The position numbers were made by a program, and so were the translations under genes. Source: JADGQM01 sp964441945 (GTDB lineage Bacteria > Desulfobacterota > Syntrophobacteria > Syntrophobacterales > Syntrophobacteraceae). Taken from it: a stretch of 64,000 bases of DNA. The stretch is taken from contig CAYTWB010000001.1 of the NCBI GenBank assembly GCA_964441945.1, positions 1-64,000 on the forward strand, read 5' to 3'. The notes beneath the pieces were generated by a model. The model saw only the letters and a program-made list of their open reading frames with translations, was not told the DNA's origin and made no database searches. Below are positions 44,425 through 53,703 of this stretch, piece after piece. Every line of letters begins with the position of its first letter. Position 1 is the stretch's first letter.

Positions 44425-46113
44425 TCACTTGGGCCTCACTTCATCTTTAATGCGCTTGACATGGCCTCTTCCCAGGCCTTTGACTTCACATCCCAATTCG
44501 AAATAGCGGCGGATCGCCTGGTCGCTGAGCATTCCAAAACAGTCCACGACCGCCACGGGTCTGCCCACCATCGACACAACCTCGTCAGGGCCAAGCGATC
44601 GATAGGCCTGATGACGCACCCCGAGGACCACCGCATCCACTGCGTGGAGAGTCGCCTTGAGATCTTTCTCAACCCTGAGATCGCCAAGCCTTTCCTGATT
44701 GCGGAAAAACCTGGATCGAGAATGGCCGGGTGCAGGATAGGAGTCCTGTTTTTCGAATTCCCACCAATGGGCGACATAAGGGTCATGCACCACTACGTCC
44801 CCGCCCATTTCTGCGATCTTCCTCACGATCAGCTCCGAACCGCTGTAGCGGGTATCGCCCACGTCTTCACGATAGGATGCTCCAAGGAGAGCTACTTTGG
44901 ACGCGGCAACGATTTTCCCCATATTGCGAAGGGCGTCCCGAACCAGCCGGGCGGCATGGAGCGCACGGGTGTCATTGATATCTATGGCCAGTGGAGTGAT
45001 CTGGAAAATATCATCTTCGAAACCCATTAGGGTCTTGTAGGCCCATACTCCCAGGCCACCGTCCTTCGGCAGGCAGTAACCGCCGATGCCCGGTCCGGGA
45101 AAGATGATGTTGGAATGGGTGGGTCTCACCTTAATGGCATCGATGACTTTAATCAAATCCACCCCATTCCGCTCGGAAAAGACACTCCACTCGTGGAGAA
45201 AGGCCAAAATCGTCGCCCGATAAGAGTTCTCAACGATCTTGCAGGTCTCGCTTTCAATGGGACGGTCCAGGACCGTCATGGGATAGTGCTCTGTGTCGAG
45301 GATATCGGAGAGAAAACGAACCACTCGCTCCCGGGCCTCCGCGTTGATTCCGCTGCACACCCGCCAGAAATCGCGAATCGATGCAACATAATCCCGGCCG
45401 GGCATGACCCGTTCGAAAGAGTGAGCCAGCAGAGGTTCTGCATCCGGGTATCCGCGCTTGACAAAGGCCTTCTTGATGATCGGGTAGGCAACGTATTCCG
45501 TAGTCCCGGGAGGAACGGTGGTTTCTATGAGCACCATGCACTCCGGCTTGATCTTTTCCCCCAATACTCGGAGGCTCTCCTCCAGAGCGCCGATATCGGC
45601 GCCACCCTGAGCCACATCGCCAAGGGTATGCTTGTGGTAATCACACTGCACATCGACGACCACGACATCCGCCAGCGAAAGGGCATCATAGGTATAGGTG
45701 GCCATCAAGGTCTTCTTCTCCACGACGCATTTTCTGATCAGCAGATTCACATTGGGATCTTCGGCTTCCACCGGCGAGATGCCACGGTTCATATAGTGGA
45801 TCTTCCAATAGGACCGGGGCGACGGGCGCTGCATCCCAATGACGAACTTGGTGGATTCACCGGTATCTTTGCTGGTGGAATCCGCCACGACCGCCGCCAT
45901 GACGGCCCCGACAAACCCAAGTCCCATGACCACAACGATTTCTCTTCCCAGCAAACGCTGATCGCGCACGATCTTCTGGAGCCGCTTGAACTCCTGTGCG
46001 TAGTCAGCCTTGGTCGGCAGAGGAAAGACCTCTCCGGCGGGACATATAGAGACCCCATCCCCCGAGGCATTCGCTTCGAAGGTATCTGTTTTCTTCTGTT
46101 TTGCAGTAGGCAT
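44425..46113 (-). CDS. Nucleotide-sugar 6-dehydrogenase with extended termini (WbpA/WecC-like)
   Basis: A 562-aa NAD-dependent dehydrogenase that would oxidise a UDP-HexNAc to the uronic acid. The Rossmann motif GLGFVG is at 65-70, IETTVPPGTTEYV follows at about 197, and catalytic Cys347 lies in GGYCLPKDGG. The family is normally about 420-440 aa. Here about 55 residues precede the Rossmann fold, and loops in the cap and C-terminus are long (e.g. 450-480, HSRSRFFRNQERL). ATG 46113 is preferred; AAGGAG lies 12 nt upstream, somewhat far. The open frame to 46287 has no start signal. UDP-GlcNAc is the likely substrate, because the WbpB/D/E/I set is present. Confidence 0.88.
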   Translation of the reverse strand: MPTAKQKKTDTFEANASGDGVSICPAGEVFPLPTKADYAQEFKRLQKIVRDQRLLGREIVVVMGLGFVGAVMAAVVADSTSKDTGESTKFVIGMQRPSPRSYWKIHYMNRGISPVEAEDPNVNLLIRKCVVEKKTLMATYTYDALSLADVVVVDVQCDYHKHTLGDVAQGGADIGALEESLRVLGEKIKPECMVLIETTVPPGTTEYVAYPIIKKAFVKRGYPDAEPLLAHSFERVMPGRDYVASIRDFWRVCSGINAEARERVVRFLSDILDTEHYPMTVLDRPIESETCKIVENSYRATILAFLHEWSVFSERNGVDLIKVIDAIKVRPTHSNIIFPGPGIGGYCLPKDGGLGVWAYKTLMGFEDDIFQITPLAIDINDTRALHAARLVRDALRNMGKIVAASKVALLGASYREDVGDTRYSGSELIVRKIAEMGGDVVVHDPYVAHWWEFEKQDSYPAPGHSRSRFFRNQERLGDLRVEKDLKATLHAVDAVVLGVRHQAYRSLGPDEVVSMVGRPVAVVDCFGMLSDQAIRRYFELGCEVKGLGRGHVKRIKDEVRPK

Positions 46114-46200
46114 AAGCGATTCATACTCCTTGTGAATGTCACAGACTAAATCGTTGGATGAGTGATTCACACACTGCAGCCGAACCAATCCACCGAATTT

Positions 46201-46228
46201 AAAAAAAAGATGGCGCAGTATATCCACC
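46201..46228 (-). terminator. Weak intrinsic terminator candidate inside the glycan cluster
   Basis: Leftwards, a 6-bp stem with one G-U pair (AGGTGG/CCATCT, 10-base loop) runs straight into eight T residues. It lies after the GT4 gene and before the dehydrogenase gene, so it may partly separate the last two genes from the rest. Confidence 0.35.
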
Positions 46229-46290
46229 TGGACCACAAAAGCAAGCTCCATATACCCGAAGGCGAGATCATTCATCCTGGCGAACACATT

Positions 46291-47535
46291 CTACCCCCTC
46301 ATTTTCTTGAGACCAAAATCATGGACAGCCCCGTACAGGACCTTTTCGAGCCCTCCAGCCAACCGGCCGATATCGAAGTGCTCTTCGACATAGCATCGTC
46401 CATGCCGTCCCATGTCCATCAGGGTTTCATCGGGCATTCTCGCCAGGGCCGACACTGCATTCGCCAGGGCACGGGCATCGCCGGCCGGCACACTGATTCC
46501 GGCCCTCCCCTCGACTATATAGTCAAAGGTTGTGTCGCCACAATGAATGATTGGACGGACGGAGGCGAGATAATCGAAGACCTTGTTCGGGCTTGTACCC
46601 TTCTTGAAAATCGGCGAATCCTTTAAAATCATGAGAAATGCATCCGCCTCCTGCAATAGCTCGTAGATTCGCATCTTCGGGACGGAATCCTCAAAATGAA
46701 TGATGCCGATTCCTTCTTCGCCGGCCCGCGATTTCAGCCTCGCCTTATCCGGTCCATCACCGACAAGCCGGAACCGGATTGAAGGACTCCCTCCTTCCCG
46801 CTGAAGCAGCAACGCGGCATCCAGGAGAACATCCAGGCCATAGGCGAGACCATGGTTCCCAATAAACATGACGGTGAATGAGCCGTCTTTGGCTCTCTTC
46901 TTCGGGGCAGGAACCAGGTTCAAATCGATTCCGTTGGGCAACCAGAACACCTTTTCGCCTTTCCCGCATCTTTCTGAAAGATAGTCCAGGGAACCGGGCA
47001 ATAGCGTGATGATTCGCTCGCTGCACCGATATAGATGGCTTTCGACTGCGCGCAAAAATCGAACCGCAGGATGACCGGAAGAGAGGCCCCAGAAATCGAT
47101 CAGCGCCTGCGGCCAGAGGTCCCGAACTTCAAGCACAAAGGGAACATGAAGATGACCTGCAAGCCGCAACGCAGCAAGGGCTGCGAAGATGGTCGGCACC
47201 GAACCGATGATGACATCCGGCTTCTGAAGTCGGCGTGCGCTCCAAAACGGCCAGAGCCATCCGGCAAAGGTCAGCATATTGAAAACGCGCGAGAGATCAT
47301 TGCCGCTGTAGGGTGGCGCCCATAACCATAGAAACGGCACGTCGTCCATCACCTCATATCTATACCGTTCACCGTCGTGCAGGTGAGCTTCCCGGCGACA
47401 GACATGGTCGAAGCTCGAGGCGATGACTGTCACTTCATGACCTCGGCGGATCATCTCCCTGGCGAAGCTGTAGTGCCTCGTCGGCCCGGCCTGACTCGGA
47501 GGAACGGCATACTGATTGATAATCCAGATCTTCAT
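46291..47535 (-). CDS. GT4 glycosyltransferase, WbuB/WcaI-like
   Basis: A 414-aa GT-B enzyme. It starts IWIINQYAVPPSQAGPTRH, the WbuB-type opening, has VMFIGNHGLAYGLDVLLDAA before the donor domain and DYLASVRPIIHCG near the end. WbuB-like enzymes often transfer N-acetylated 6-deoxy sugars (e.g. L-FucNAc), so an amino sugar is plausible. Its start overlaps the 2-epimerase stop in ATGA. Confidence 0.88.
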   Translation of the reverse strand: MKIWIINQYAVPPSQAGPTRHYSFAREMIRRGHEVTVIASSFDHVCRREAHLHDGERYRYEVMDDVPFLWLWAPPYSGNDLSRVFNMLTFAGWLWPFWSARRLQKPDVIIGSVPTIFAALAALRLAGHLHVPFVLEVRDLWPQALIDFWGLSSGHPAVRFLRAVESHLYRCSERIITLLPGSLDYLSERCGKGEKVFWLPNGIDLNLVPAPKKRAKDGSFTVMFIGNHGLAYGLDVLLDAALLLQREGGSPSIRFRLVGDGPDKARLKSRAGEEGIGIIHFEDSVPKMRIYELLQEADAFLMILKDSPIFKKGTSPNKVFDYLASVRPIIHCGDTTFDYIVEGRAGISVPAGDARALANAVSALARMPDETLMDMGRHGRCYVEEHFDIGRLAGGLEKVLYGAVHDFGLKKMRG

Positions 47536-48632
47536 CTACCGGCTCTATCGATCAGAATCTCCACAATCTTCTCCGCGCTGCGGCCGTTCCCATATGGGCT
47601 CTCCCACGACCCAGGGGCCCTTGCCGCGGCTTCACTCACCGCATCGGCCAGAGAAGCGGAGCCGGTTGGCGGAGCCAGCCGGTTCCAGCCCAGCTCTATC
47701 AATTCCACCCACTCCGTTTCCTCCCGCACCGTAACACAGGGAACTTCATAGAAAAAAGCTTCCTTTTGCACACCACCCGAGTCGGTAACAACCACTTTCG
47801 CGTTCTTTTCGAGCATTACCATATCCAGATAGCCAACCGGCTCAATCAGCTTCAGGGCATCGGCAGCGCGAAGCAACAGTCCCTCCCGCTCAAGGGCCTT
47901 GCGGGTGCGCGGGTGCAGGGGAAGGACAACCACGGTGTCACGTGAGACCTGCATGAGCCCTTCAAAGATCGCCCTCAGGCAATTCGCATTATCGGTGTTT
48001 TCGGCGCGATGCACGGTAGCCAGAACATACTCTTTGGGCTCCACTTCCAGCCTGCTCAGGATGCGGCTCTCTTTCTCGGATTTTGAACCGTAGTAAAGGG
48101 CGGCGTCATACATGACGTCACCAACCAGGTGGATATCGGCCTCTCGAACCCCTTCGTTGAGGAGATTCTTCTTCGCAGTCGTAGTGGGGGCAAACAGAAG
48201 GTCGGCGACATGGTCGGCCACCACGCGGTTCGTCTCCTCCGGCATTCGGCGATTAAAAGAGCGCAGTCCAGCTTCTACATGTGCATTGAGCATATTGAGC
48301 TTGGCCGCAGCAAGCGCCCCTGCCAGCGTTGAATTGGTATCCCCATAAACTACGACACCATGAGGTTGTTCTGCAAGCAACACGGGTTCGATCGCTGACA
48401 GCATGGCACCCGTCTGCCATCCATGGGCCCCGGATCCAATACCCAGGTGGTAGTCCGGTTTGGGAATATCCAATTCCCTGAAGAAGACATCCGACATGTT
48501 GTCATCATAGTGCTGTCCGGTATGCACCACAATTTCCCGTATGTCCTCGGAGCGGCGAATCACTCTCGATACCGCCGCCGCCTTGATGAACTGGGGCCTC
48601 GCACCGATAATGGTCACTATTTTGATATGCAT
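47532..48632 (-). CDS. wbpI: WbpI-type UDP-2,3-diacetamidoglucuronate 2-epimerase
   Basis: A 366-aa epimerase of the WecB fold, but with the sequence variants of WbpI/WlbD: IGARPQFIKAAAV instead of GTRPEAIKMAPV, VVYGDTNSTLAGALAA instead of HGDTTTTMAASLAA, and HVEAGLRSFNRRMPEE. In Pseudomonas and Bordetella such enzymes turn UDP-GlcNAc3NAcA into UDP-ManNAc3NAcA. The assignment is from motif memory and cluster context; WecB activity is the alternative. ATG 48632 overlaps the amidotransferase gene by 16 bases; the longer frame to 48713 is rejected. Confidence 0.85.
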   Translation of the reverse strand: MHIKIVTIIGARPQFIKAAAVSRVIRRSEDIREIVVHTGQHYDDNMSDVFFRELDIPKPDYHLGIGSGAHGWQTGAMLSAIEPVLLAEQPHGVVVYGDTNSTLAGALAAAKLNMLNAHVEAGLRSFNRRMPEETNRVVADHVADLLFAPTTTAKKNLLNEGVREADIHLVGDVMYDAALYYGSKSEKESRILSRLEVEPKEYVLATVHRAENTDNANCLRAIFEGLMQVSRDTVVVLPLHPRTRKALEREGLLLRAADALKLIEPVGYLDMVMLEKNAKVVVTDSGGVQKEAFFYEVPCVTVREETEWVELIELGWNRLAPPTGSASLADAVSEAAARAPGSWESPYGNGRSAEKIVEILIDRAGR

Positions 48633-50470
48633 CGCAAACGGTTTCCCAACCAGATAAGGGTGACAGCCTCTGCAAAAGCCGAAGAGCGGCCGGTCAATTG
48701 AACATTGGACCACACTTCATCAACTTCCACACCTCGCACTAAAAGGTCCCGTGTTTTACCCGCGGCTTCGCGCAAACGGGCACGAATGGACTCTCCCAGG
48801 CCATTTTCAATCCAGTGCCGCAGATCCACATCGAAGTGCCGCTTGTACCGTGCCAGCCGTATTCGGTCAAGGACCAACCCGTCTGCTGCCTGCCGAACGA
48901 TCCATTTGCCGTAACCTTTGTGGACCTTCACCACCGAGGGCAAAGCCAAAGCCAATTCAGCGAGACGATAGTCGAGAAAGGGCAACCGGCTTTCCACACT
49001 GTTCCCCATCGAATTGCGATCTTCATACCGCAGAAGCGTCGGCAGGCTAAACCGGGTGACATCCTCCAATTGCCGTTCCGATAGAGGAGAGTACGGATCG
49101 TAGCCGATGGAAAGCCTCGATGAGCTGGGAAGCCTCAACACCCCAGAGTGGCGACGCCTGCTTCGATAGCGATCGAGATGCTTCAGGTAGTCCAGGACCT
49201 TGTGCGATTCCGACATGATCATGGAAAACATCCCCAGGGCCGCACCCAAGGCCCCCAGATAGTCTCTTCTGTGAGTCAGTTCGAGGAAGCGGAACAGCTG
49301 AAACTTCCGATAGCCCATAAAGAGTTCATCGGCCCCCTGCCCTCCCAGGAGTACCTTGACCCCTCGGGCCGAGGCTGCTTTGAAAACCATGTACTGGGCA
49401 ATGATGCTCGGTCCGGCGAAAGGAGCATCCTGGGCTTCCAGGGCATCCCAGAAGTCCTGGATGAAGTCCGCCGATTGAGGCCAGATGAACTGGACCTCTA
49501 TTCCTGTCCTATCGCTCAATTCTTTTACCAGAGGACCCTCTGAGGTGGGTTCGTTCTGGTTTCCAAATGAAAATCCGACAATATCGTCATGCCGATGAGC
49601 CAATAGTCCGGCCAGGGTCGCGGAATCCAATCCACCGCTCAGTGAAATCCCCATCGGCACATCCGATCGAAGACGAACCGCGACGGCGTCTTCCAGGCGT
49701 TCCTTCACCAATTGTGTCAGTTCAGCCGGCGACTTGCCTGACAGGGTCTCACGGAGCATACACACCCGCGTCTTGAGATCGTAGTAGCAACGCAACTCCA
49801 AACTCAGGTCTCCATGGGGTGTCGCTGCGATCTGGAGGAGGTGGCCGGGTTGGAGCGCCTTCAGGCCCTCATAGGGGGAAAAGTCCGTATCATCGTCATA
49901 GATTCCGTAAGACAAACCACGCGCCGCATAGTCCAGATTTGGCTCAAGCCCTTCACAAGCAGCAATTGCCTTTCCCGTCGAAGCAAAGAATAGAGTATTC
50001 TGATTCCGATAATAGAATAGAGGTTTGATTCCGAAACGGTCCCTGACCAGGTACAGCGTTTCGGTCGATGTGTCATACAGAGCAAAAGCGAACATCCCGT
50101 TGAAACGATTCAGTGCATCCATGCCCCATTGTTTGAAGGCTTCGAGGATGACTTCGCTATCGCTTCGACTGAAAAAACGATGTCCGAGGCGTGACAGTTC
50201 CGCCCTCAGTTCAATGTAGTTGTAGACCTCGCCGTTATAGACCAGGCAACAACGGTGATCCGCATCCCACATGGGCTGATTGGCCTGGGTTGAAAGATCG
50301 ATGATACTCAGTCGATTATGTCCCAGCGTCACCTGGGTTCGAGCGCCCCTGAACGATTCGACGGCCTGATGATCCGGGCCACGGCGGTACTGGCTGGCCA
50401 CGATTTCCTGTACGGTTTTCCTTGCGTTTTCACACCACACTGAAGATATTGCACCGGCTATACCACACAT
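48617..50470 (-). CDS. asnB: Asparagine-synthetase-type amidotransferase 1
   Basis: A 617-aa two-domain enzyme. The glutaminase domain starts with catalytic Cys2 (MCGIAG), with RGPDHQ and YNGEVYNY; the synthetase domain has the ATP pyrophosphatase loop SGGLDS (278-283) and RYEDRNSMGNSVESRLPFLD. Asparagine formation is possible, but in a glycan cluster with three such genes, amidation of a uronic-acid carboxyl (as proposed for WbpS/WbmE) is more likely. GAGG lies 5 nt before ATG. It follows the GT4 gene by 12 bp. Confidence 0.9.
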   Translation of the reverse strand: MCGIAGAISSVWCENARKTVQEIVASQYRRGPDHQAVESFRGARTQVTLGHNRLSIIDLSTQANQPMWDADHRCCLVYNGEVYNYIELRAELSRLGHRFFSRSDSEVILEAFKQWGMDALNRFNGMFAFALYDTSTETLYLVRDRFGIKPLFYYRNQNTLFFASTGKAIAACEGLEPNLDYAARGLSYGIYDDDTDFSPYEGLKALQPGHLLQIAATPHGDLSLELRCYYDLKTRVCMLRETLSGKSPAELTQLVKERLEDAVAVRLRSDVPMGISLSGGLDSATLAGLLAHRHDDIVGFSFGNQNEPTSEGPLVKELSDRTGIEVQFIWPQSADFIQDFWDALEAQDAPFAGPSIIAQYMVFKAASARGVKVLLGGQGADELFMGYRKFQLFRFLELTHRRDYLGALGAALGMFSMIMSESHKVLDYLKHLDRYRSRRRHSGVLRLPSSSRLSIGYDPYSPLSERQLEDVTRFSLPTLLRYEDRNSMGNSVESRLPFLDYRLAELALALPSVVKVHKGYGKWIVRQAADGLVLDRIRLARYKRHFDVDLRHWIENGLGESIRARLREAAGKTRDLLVRGVEVDEVWSNVQLTGRSSAFAEAVTLIWLGNRLRCISK

Positions 50471-50482
50471 AGATTCCTCAAC

Positions 50483-51595
50483 CTACCCGCCCAGGAGCCT
50501 GCGATAGAGATGGCATAGCTTGTTCGCTTCGTCCGCCCAGTTGTAGTCCGAACGGACTGCATCCCTGCCTTTTAGCCCCATCGCCAAGGATTCCTCCGAG
50601 TGCTCCAGGAGCCACTGGATTGCATCCGCAATATCCTGCACATCGAGCGGGTCCACCAGCAGGCCACAGCCCGCCCCCTCCACGATCTCTCTCCACAGAG
50701 GAAAATTCGACGCGATTACGGGAATTCCTGCCGCCATGTATTCAAAGAGCTTGATTGGATAAGAGCGGAGATAACTCAAACAGGGATGGAGCAAAACAAG
50801 CCCGATACGCGCATCAAAGACCACCCTTCTCAGTTCATCCCGAGACAACCATCCTAGATGGTCCGTCCGTTCCCACCCTTTGATCTGCTGGACCTGAGTC
50901 TTTAGGGTCGGGGAGTCAAACAATCCTGCTAGAACAAGCCTGGCCTGCAACGGCTCGGGAAGGATTCCGATTGCTTGTACCATAGCCGCGATTCCCCGGT
51001 CCCTGCTGATGCGCCCCGCATAGATCACATGAGGAGGACGATCAGCATAGGGTCTAGGGTCCTCACAAACCCATTCCTGCAATACAGGATAATTGCATAT
51101 CAGTGAGGTCCTGCCGGGTGGGAACCGGGAGCCTATGGTCGGCGTTGCCGCCACGATGCCGTCAAAAAACTCCGATGCAAACCGCTCCAGCTTCCCCATC
51201 ACGCCGGCAACCAGGCTGCGCCCCCAAAAAGGTATGTATTCCTTGGTCAGGATGTCTTCCGGCGCATTCTCATGGACATCATAAATGACTCGCTTGCCCA
51301 ATAGCTTGAACAGTAAGCCGACAGGAATGAGCTCAGGGTCGTGGAAATGATAGATGTCTGCATCTTCCTTCAGTGCTGCACGGAGGACATGGCCAATAGT
51401 CCTCGTCACTCGCTCAACCTTGCTTCGGGCGCCAGGGACGGCATGGACCTTCACCCCTTGAGCATGCACATCCTCATCATGTGGCGCAATCAGCACAACC
51501 TCGTATCCGGCGGAAGCCAGGCTGACACATTCTTTGTGAAAGATCCTGATATCGAAGGGAGGATGTACGGAGGTGAGATGCACAATCTTAGTCAA
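50483..51595 (-). CDS. GT4 glycosyltransferase
   Basis: A 370-aa GT-B enzyme with VHLTSVHPPFDIRIFHKEC at the start, IYHFHDPELIPVG, VIYDVHENAPEDI, and a donor site IKLFEYMAAGIPVIASNF. It resembles polysaccharide-pathway glycosyltransferases of the WbnK/KanE-like type, with no clear sugar assignment. It overlaps the preceding amidotransferase gene by 8 bases, so the pair may act on the same sugar. Confidence 0.87.
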   Translation of the reverse strand: MTKIVHLTSVHPPFDIRIFHKECVSLASAGYEVVLIAPHDEDVHAQGVKVHAVPGARSKVERVTRTIGHVLRAALKEDADIYHFHDPELIPVGLLFKLLGKRVIYDVHENAPEDILTKEYIPFWGRSLVAGVMGKLERFASEFFDGIVAATPTIGSRFPPGRTSLICNYPVLQEWVCEDPRPYADRPPHVIYAGRISRDRGIAAMVQAIGILPEPLQARLVLAGLFDSPTLKTQVQQIKGWERTDHLGWLSRDELRRVVFDARIGLVLLHPCLSYLRSYPIKLFEYMAAGIPVIASNFPLWREIVEGAGCGLLVDPLDVQDIADAIQWLLEHSEESLAMGLKGRDAVRSDYNWADEANKLCHLYRRLLGG

Positions 51596-53504
51596 AACGC
51601 ACTCCGTTCAACCGCGTCCAGACCGCCAGGTTCACCCACCGCCACACGCGGTTGTCAAATCGTTTGACACCGTTGAGAATGGCCTGCCATTCCAGTTTGA
51701 GCATCGATCCGTTCAACGCTGTCATGGATGCTATTTCTTCGCTGGTGAGAAGCCGTTCGACCCAGTTGCGAAGACCGTTGCAGAGCCATTGTTTCTCAGG
51801 TGTCTCGAATCCGATCTTGTCGTTCCTGTCCAGGACGGCATCGGGCACGATTCCCCGCATCGCTTTTCGAAATACGGCCTTCGAGGTCCCATCGGCAGCG
51901 ATGATATGCTCTTCTGGGAGGGAGAGTACAAATTCAACCAGTTGCGGCGTCAAGAAGGGGACACGACTTTCGATGGAGTACGCCATGGAATTGCGGTCTT
52001 CGTAGCGCAGCAGCATGGGCAGACTGGTCCGAACCAGGGTCCGGATAAGCTCTTCCCGCAAAACATCCGTGCCGTAGGAATGACCCTCCATTGCCACTCC
52101 CCGTGCGACGAACCAGGATCGATTCAGCCATGCCGGCCACATTTCCCGACCTATCAGGCAACGCAAACCGTCTTGCAGGGAAGAAGGAAAGAGAAATTTT
52201 CCAAGGTATTGCCACAGCCTGTTTTTCCTGGGGATTTGCGAAGACTTATGCCACAACCGGAAGGCATCCCCCCACTTCCCTTGCTCCAGCAGGGAGGCTA
52301 TTCGGGCGGCTGTGTAGAACTCATATCCACCGAGTAGCTCATCCGCCCCCTGGCCATCCAGCATCACCTTGATTCCGGCGGACCGGGCTGCCTGAAAGAC
52401 TCTGTGCTGGCTGTAGATACTGGTGCTGCCGAAAGGCTCCCCCTGAGCCTCTACCAGATGCTCCAGGTCGGCGATCAACTGTTCGGGTTCCGATGCCACT
52501 TTATGGACAATGGTTTGAGCACTGGCACCAATGATGTCCACCCAGCGTTCTTCGTTGAGCACCGGATCATCTGCCAGGTAGCTGAAGGTGTGAATGGTCT
52601 GATCGGGATTGATATGGCGCATCGCCATAACTATGGATGAGGAATCGATACCCCCGGATAGAGCTGCACCAACCGGGACGTCGCTGCGCAGGTGGAACTG
52701 GACGCTTTCCAGGAAGATTTCGCGCAGCCGTTCCGCTGCCTGGGCAAAAGGAAGTTCGCAGCGCCGGCCGGGATCGATCTCCCAAAAGCGCTTTGGCTGG
52801 ACATCGCAGGGACGGTCAAGGGACAACTCCAGGTAATGCGCAGCAGGGACCTGGTGAATGTCCGCAAAAAGCGTCTCGCTCCCATGATCGGTAAGCCCCG
52901 AGCGCAGGTATTCATATAGACGATGAGGATTGACCTTGCGGCTCACCCCCGGGAGGTTCAAAAGCGGCTTGATTTCCGAGGCAAAAGCGAACCCGTCTCG
53001 ACAACGGGTGTAGTAGAGCGGTTTGATTCCGAAAAAATCACGAGCCAGGATGAGTTTGCGTGCTCTCCGGTCGAGAATTGCAAAGGCAAACATGCCGACA
53101 CTGCGCCTGAGGACATCAACCCCCCATTCCACGTAGCCATAGAGCAAAACCTCCGTGTCGGTCTGGGAACAGAATACGTATCCGAGCTTTTCGAGCTCCG
53201 CTCTCAGTTCAAGGTAGTTGTAGATCTCTCCGTTGTGCACGATGGCATAGTCACCCAAAATTGTGGCCATCGGCTGCCGACCCGCCTCACTCAAATCAAG
53301 AATGGCCAGCCTGCGATGCACAAGGATGACTTGTGAGCTGAGAGGCCCGGGTCTGCTCTGCCCACGATACACACCCATCGGACCGGAGACGCACCAGCCG
53401 TAATCATCTGGTCCACGGTGTTTGATCGGCTCGGATAGCGCTTGCAGTAGACCTTCAGGAAGGTCCGTGAGTTTATCGAACACAAGACCGGCTATACCGC
53501 ACAT
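51588..53504 (-). CDS. asnB: Asparagine-synthetase-type amidotransferase 2
   Basis: A 638-aa AsnB-family protein with catalytic Cys2 (MCGIAG), RGPDDYG, HNGEIYNYLEL and the loop SGGIDS (283-288); RYEDRNSMAYSIESRVPFL closes the active site. It differs from copies 1 and 3 in length and in inserted segments (e.g. GVYRGQSRPGPLSS at 44-57), so it is not a recent duplicate. A glycan-amidating role is inferred from context. The ribosome site AGGAG is far (13 nt). The 200-bp gap upstream holds a GC-rich hairpin. Confidence 0.9.
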   Translation of the reverse strand: MCGIAGLVFDKLTDLPEGLLQALSEPIKHRGPDDYGWCVSGPMGVYRGQSRPGPLSSQVILVHRRLAILDLSEAGRQPMATILGDYAIVHNGEIYNYLELRAELEKLGYVFCSQTDTEVLLYGYVEWGVDVLRRSVGMFAFAILDRRARKLILARDFFGIKPLYYTRCRDGFAFASEIKPLLNLPGVSRKVNPHRLYEYLRSGLTDHGSETLFADIHQVPAAHYLELSLDRPCDVQPKRFWEIDPGRRCELPFAQAAERLREIFLESVQFHLRSDVPVGAALSGGIDSSSIVMAMRHINPDQTIHTFSYLADDPVLNEERWVDIIGASAQTIVHKVASEPEQLIADLEHLVEAQGEPFGSTSIYSQHRVFQAARSAGIKVMLDGQGADELLGGYEFYTAARIASLLEQGKWGDAFRLWHKSSQIPRKNRLWQYLGKFLFPSSLQDGLRCLIGREMWPAWLNRSWFVARGVAMEGHSYGTDVLREELIRTLVRTSLPMLLRYEDRNSMAYSIESRVPFLTPQLVEFVLSLPEEHIIAADGTSKAVFRKAMRGIVPDAVLDRNDKIGFETPEKQWLCNGLRNWVERLLTSEEIASMTALNGSMLKLEWQAILNGVKRFDNRVWRWVNLAVWTRLNGVRFD

Positions 53505-53569
53505 TCTCTATAAATCTCTCCTGCCTGATGTGTCCGGTTTATCTGAGGACTTAACGGTGGAGGGCATAA

Positions 53570-53590
53570 GGGCGGGGTCCAACCCCGCCC
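53570..53590 (-). terminator. GC-rich 9-bp hairpin between SDR and amidotransferase genes
   Basis: GGGCGGGGT and ACCCCGCCC with a 3-base loop lie in the 200-bp gap. The stem is very stable but lacks a U-run on the leftward strand. It may pause or end transcription between the SDR pair and the downstream amidotransferase gene. Confidence 0.4.
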
Positions 53591-53703
53591 GAATCTGTGT
53601 CAACAGCAAGCAGTACCGCCTGCCAAATTCATCTTGCCGCCGGATAGATCAAGAGACCAGTAAGGTCAGGACGCCCGGCTATTAGTTCATCACCTGTTCA
53701 ATG

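Noticed and set aside
45115..46149. A 344-codon open frame antisense to the nucleotide-sugar dehydrogenase
   Set aside because: A shadow of a real gene; composition is unlike a protein and there is no start signal.
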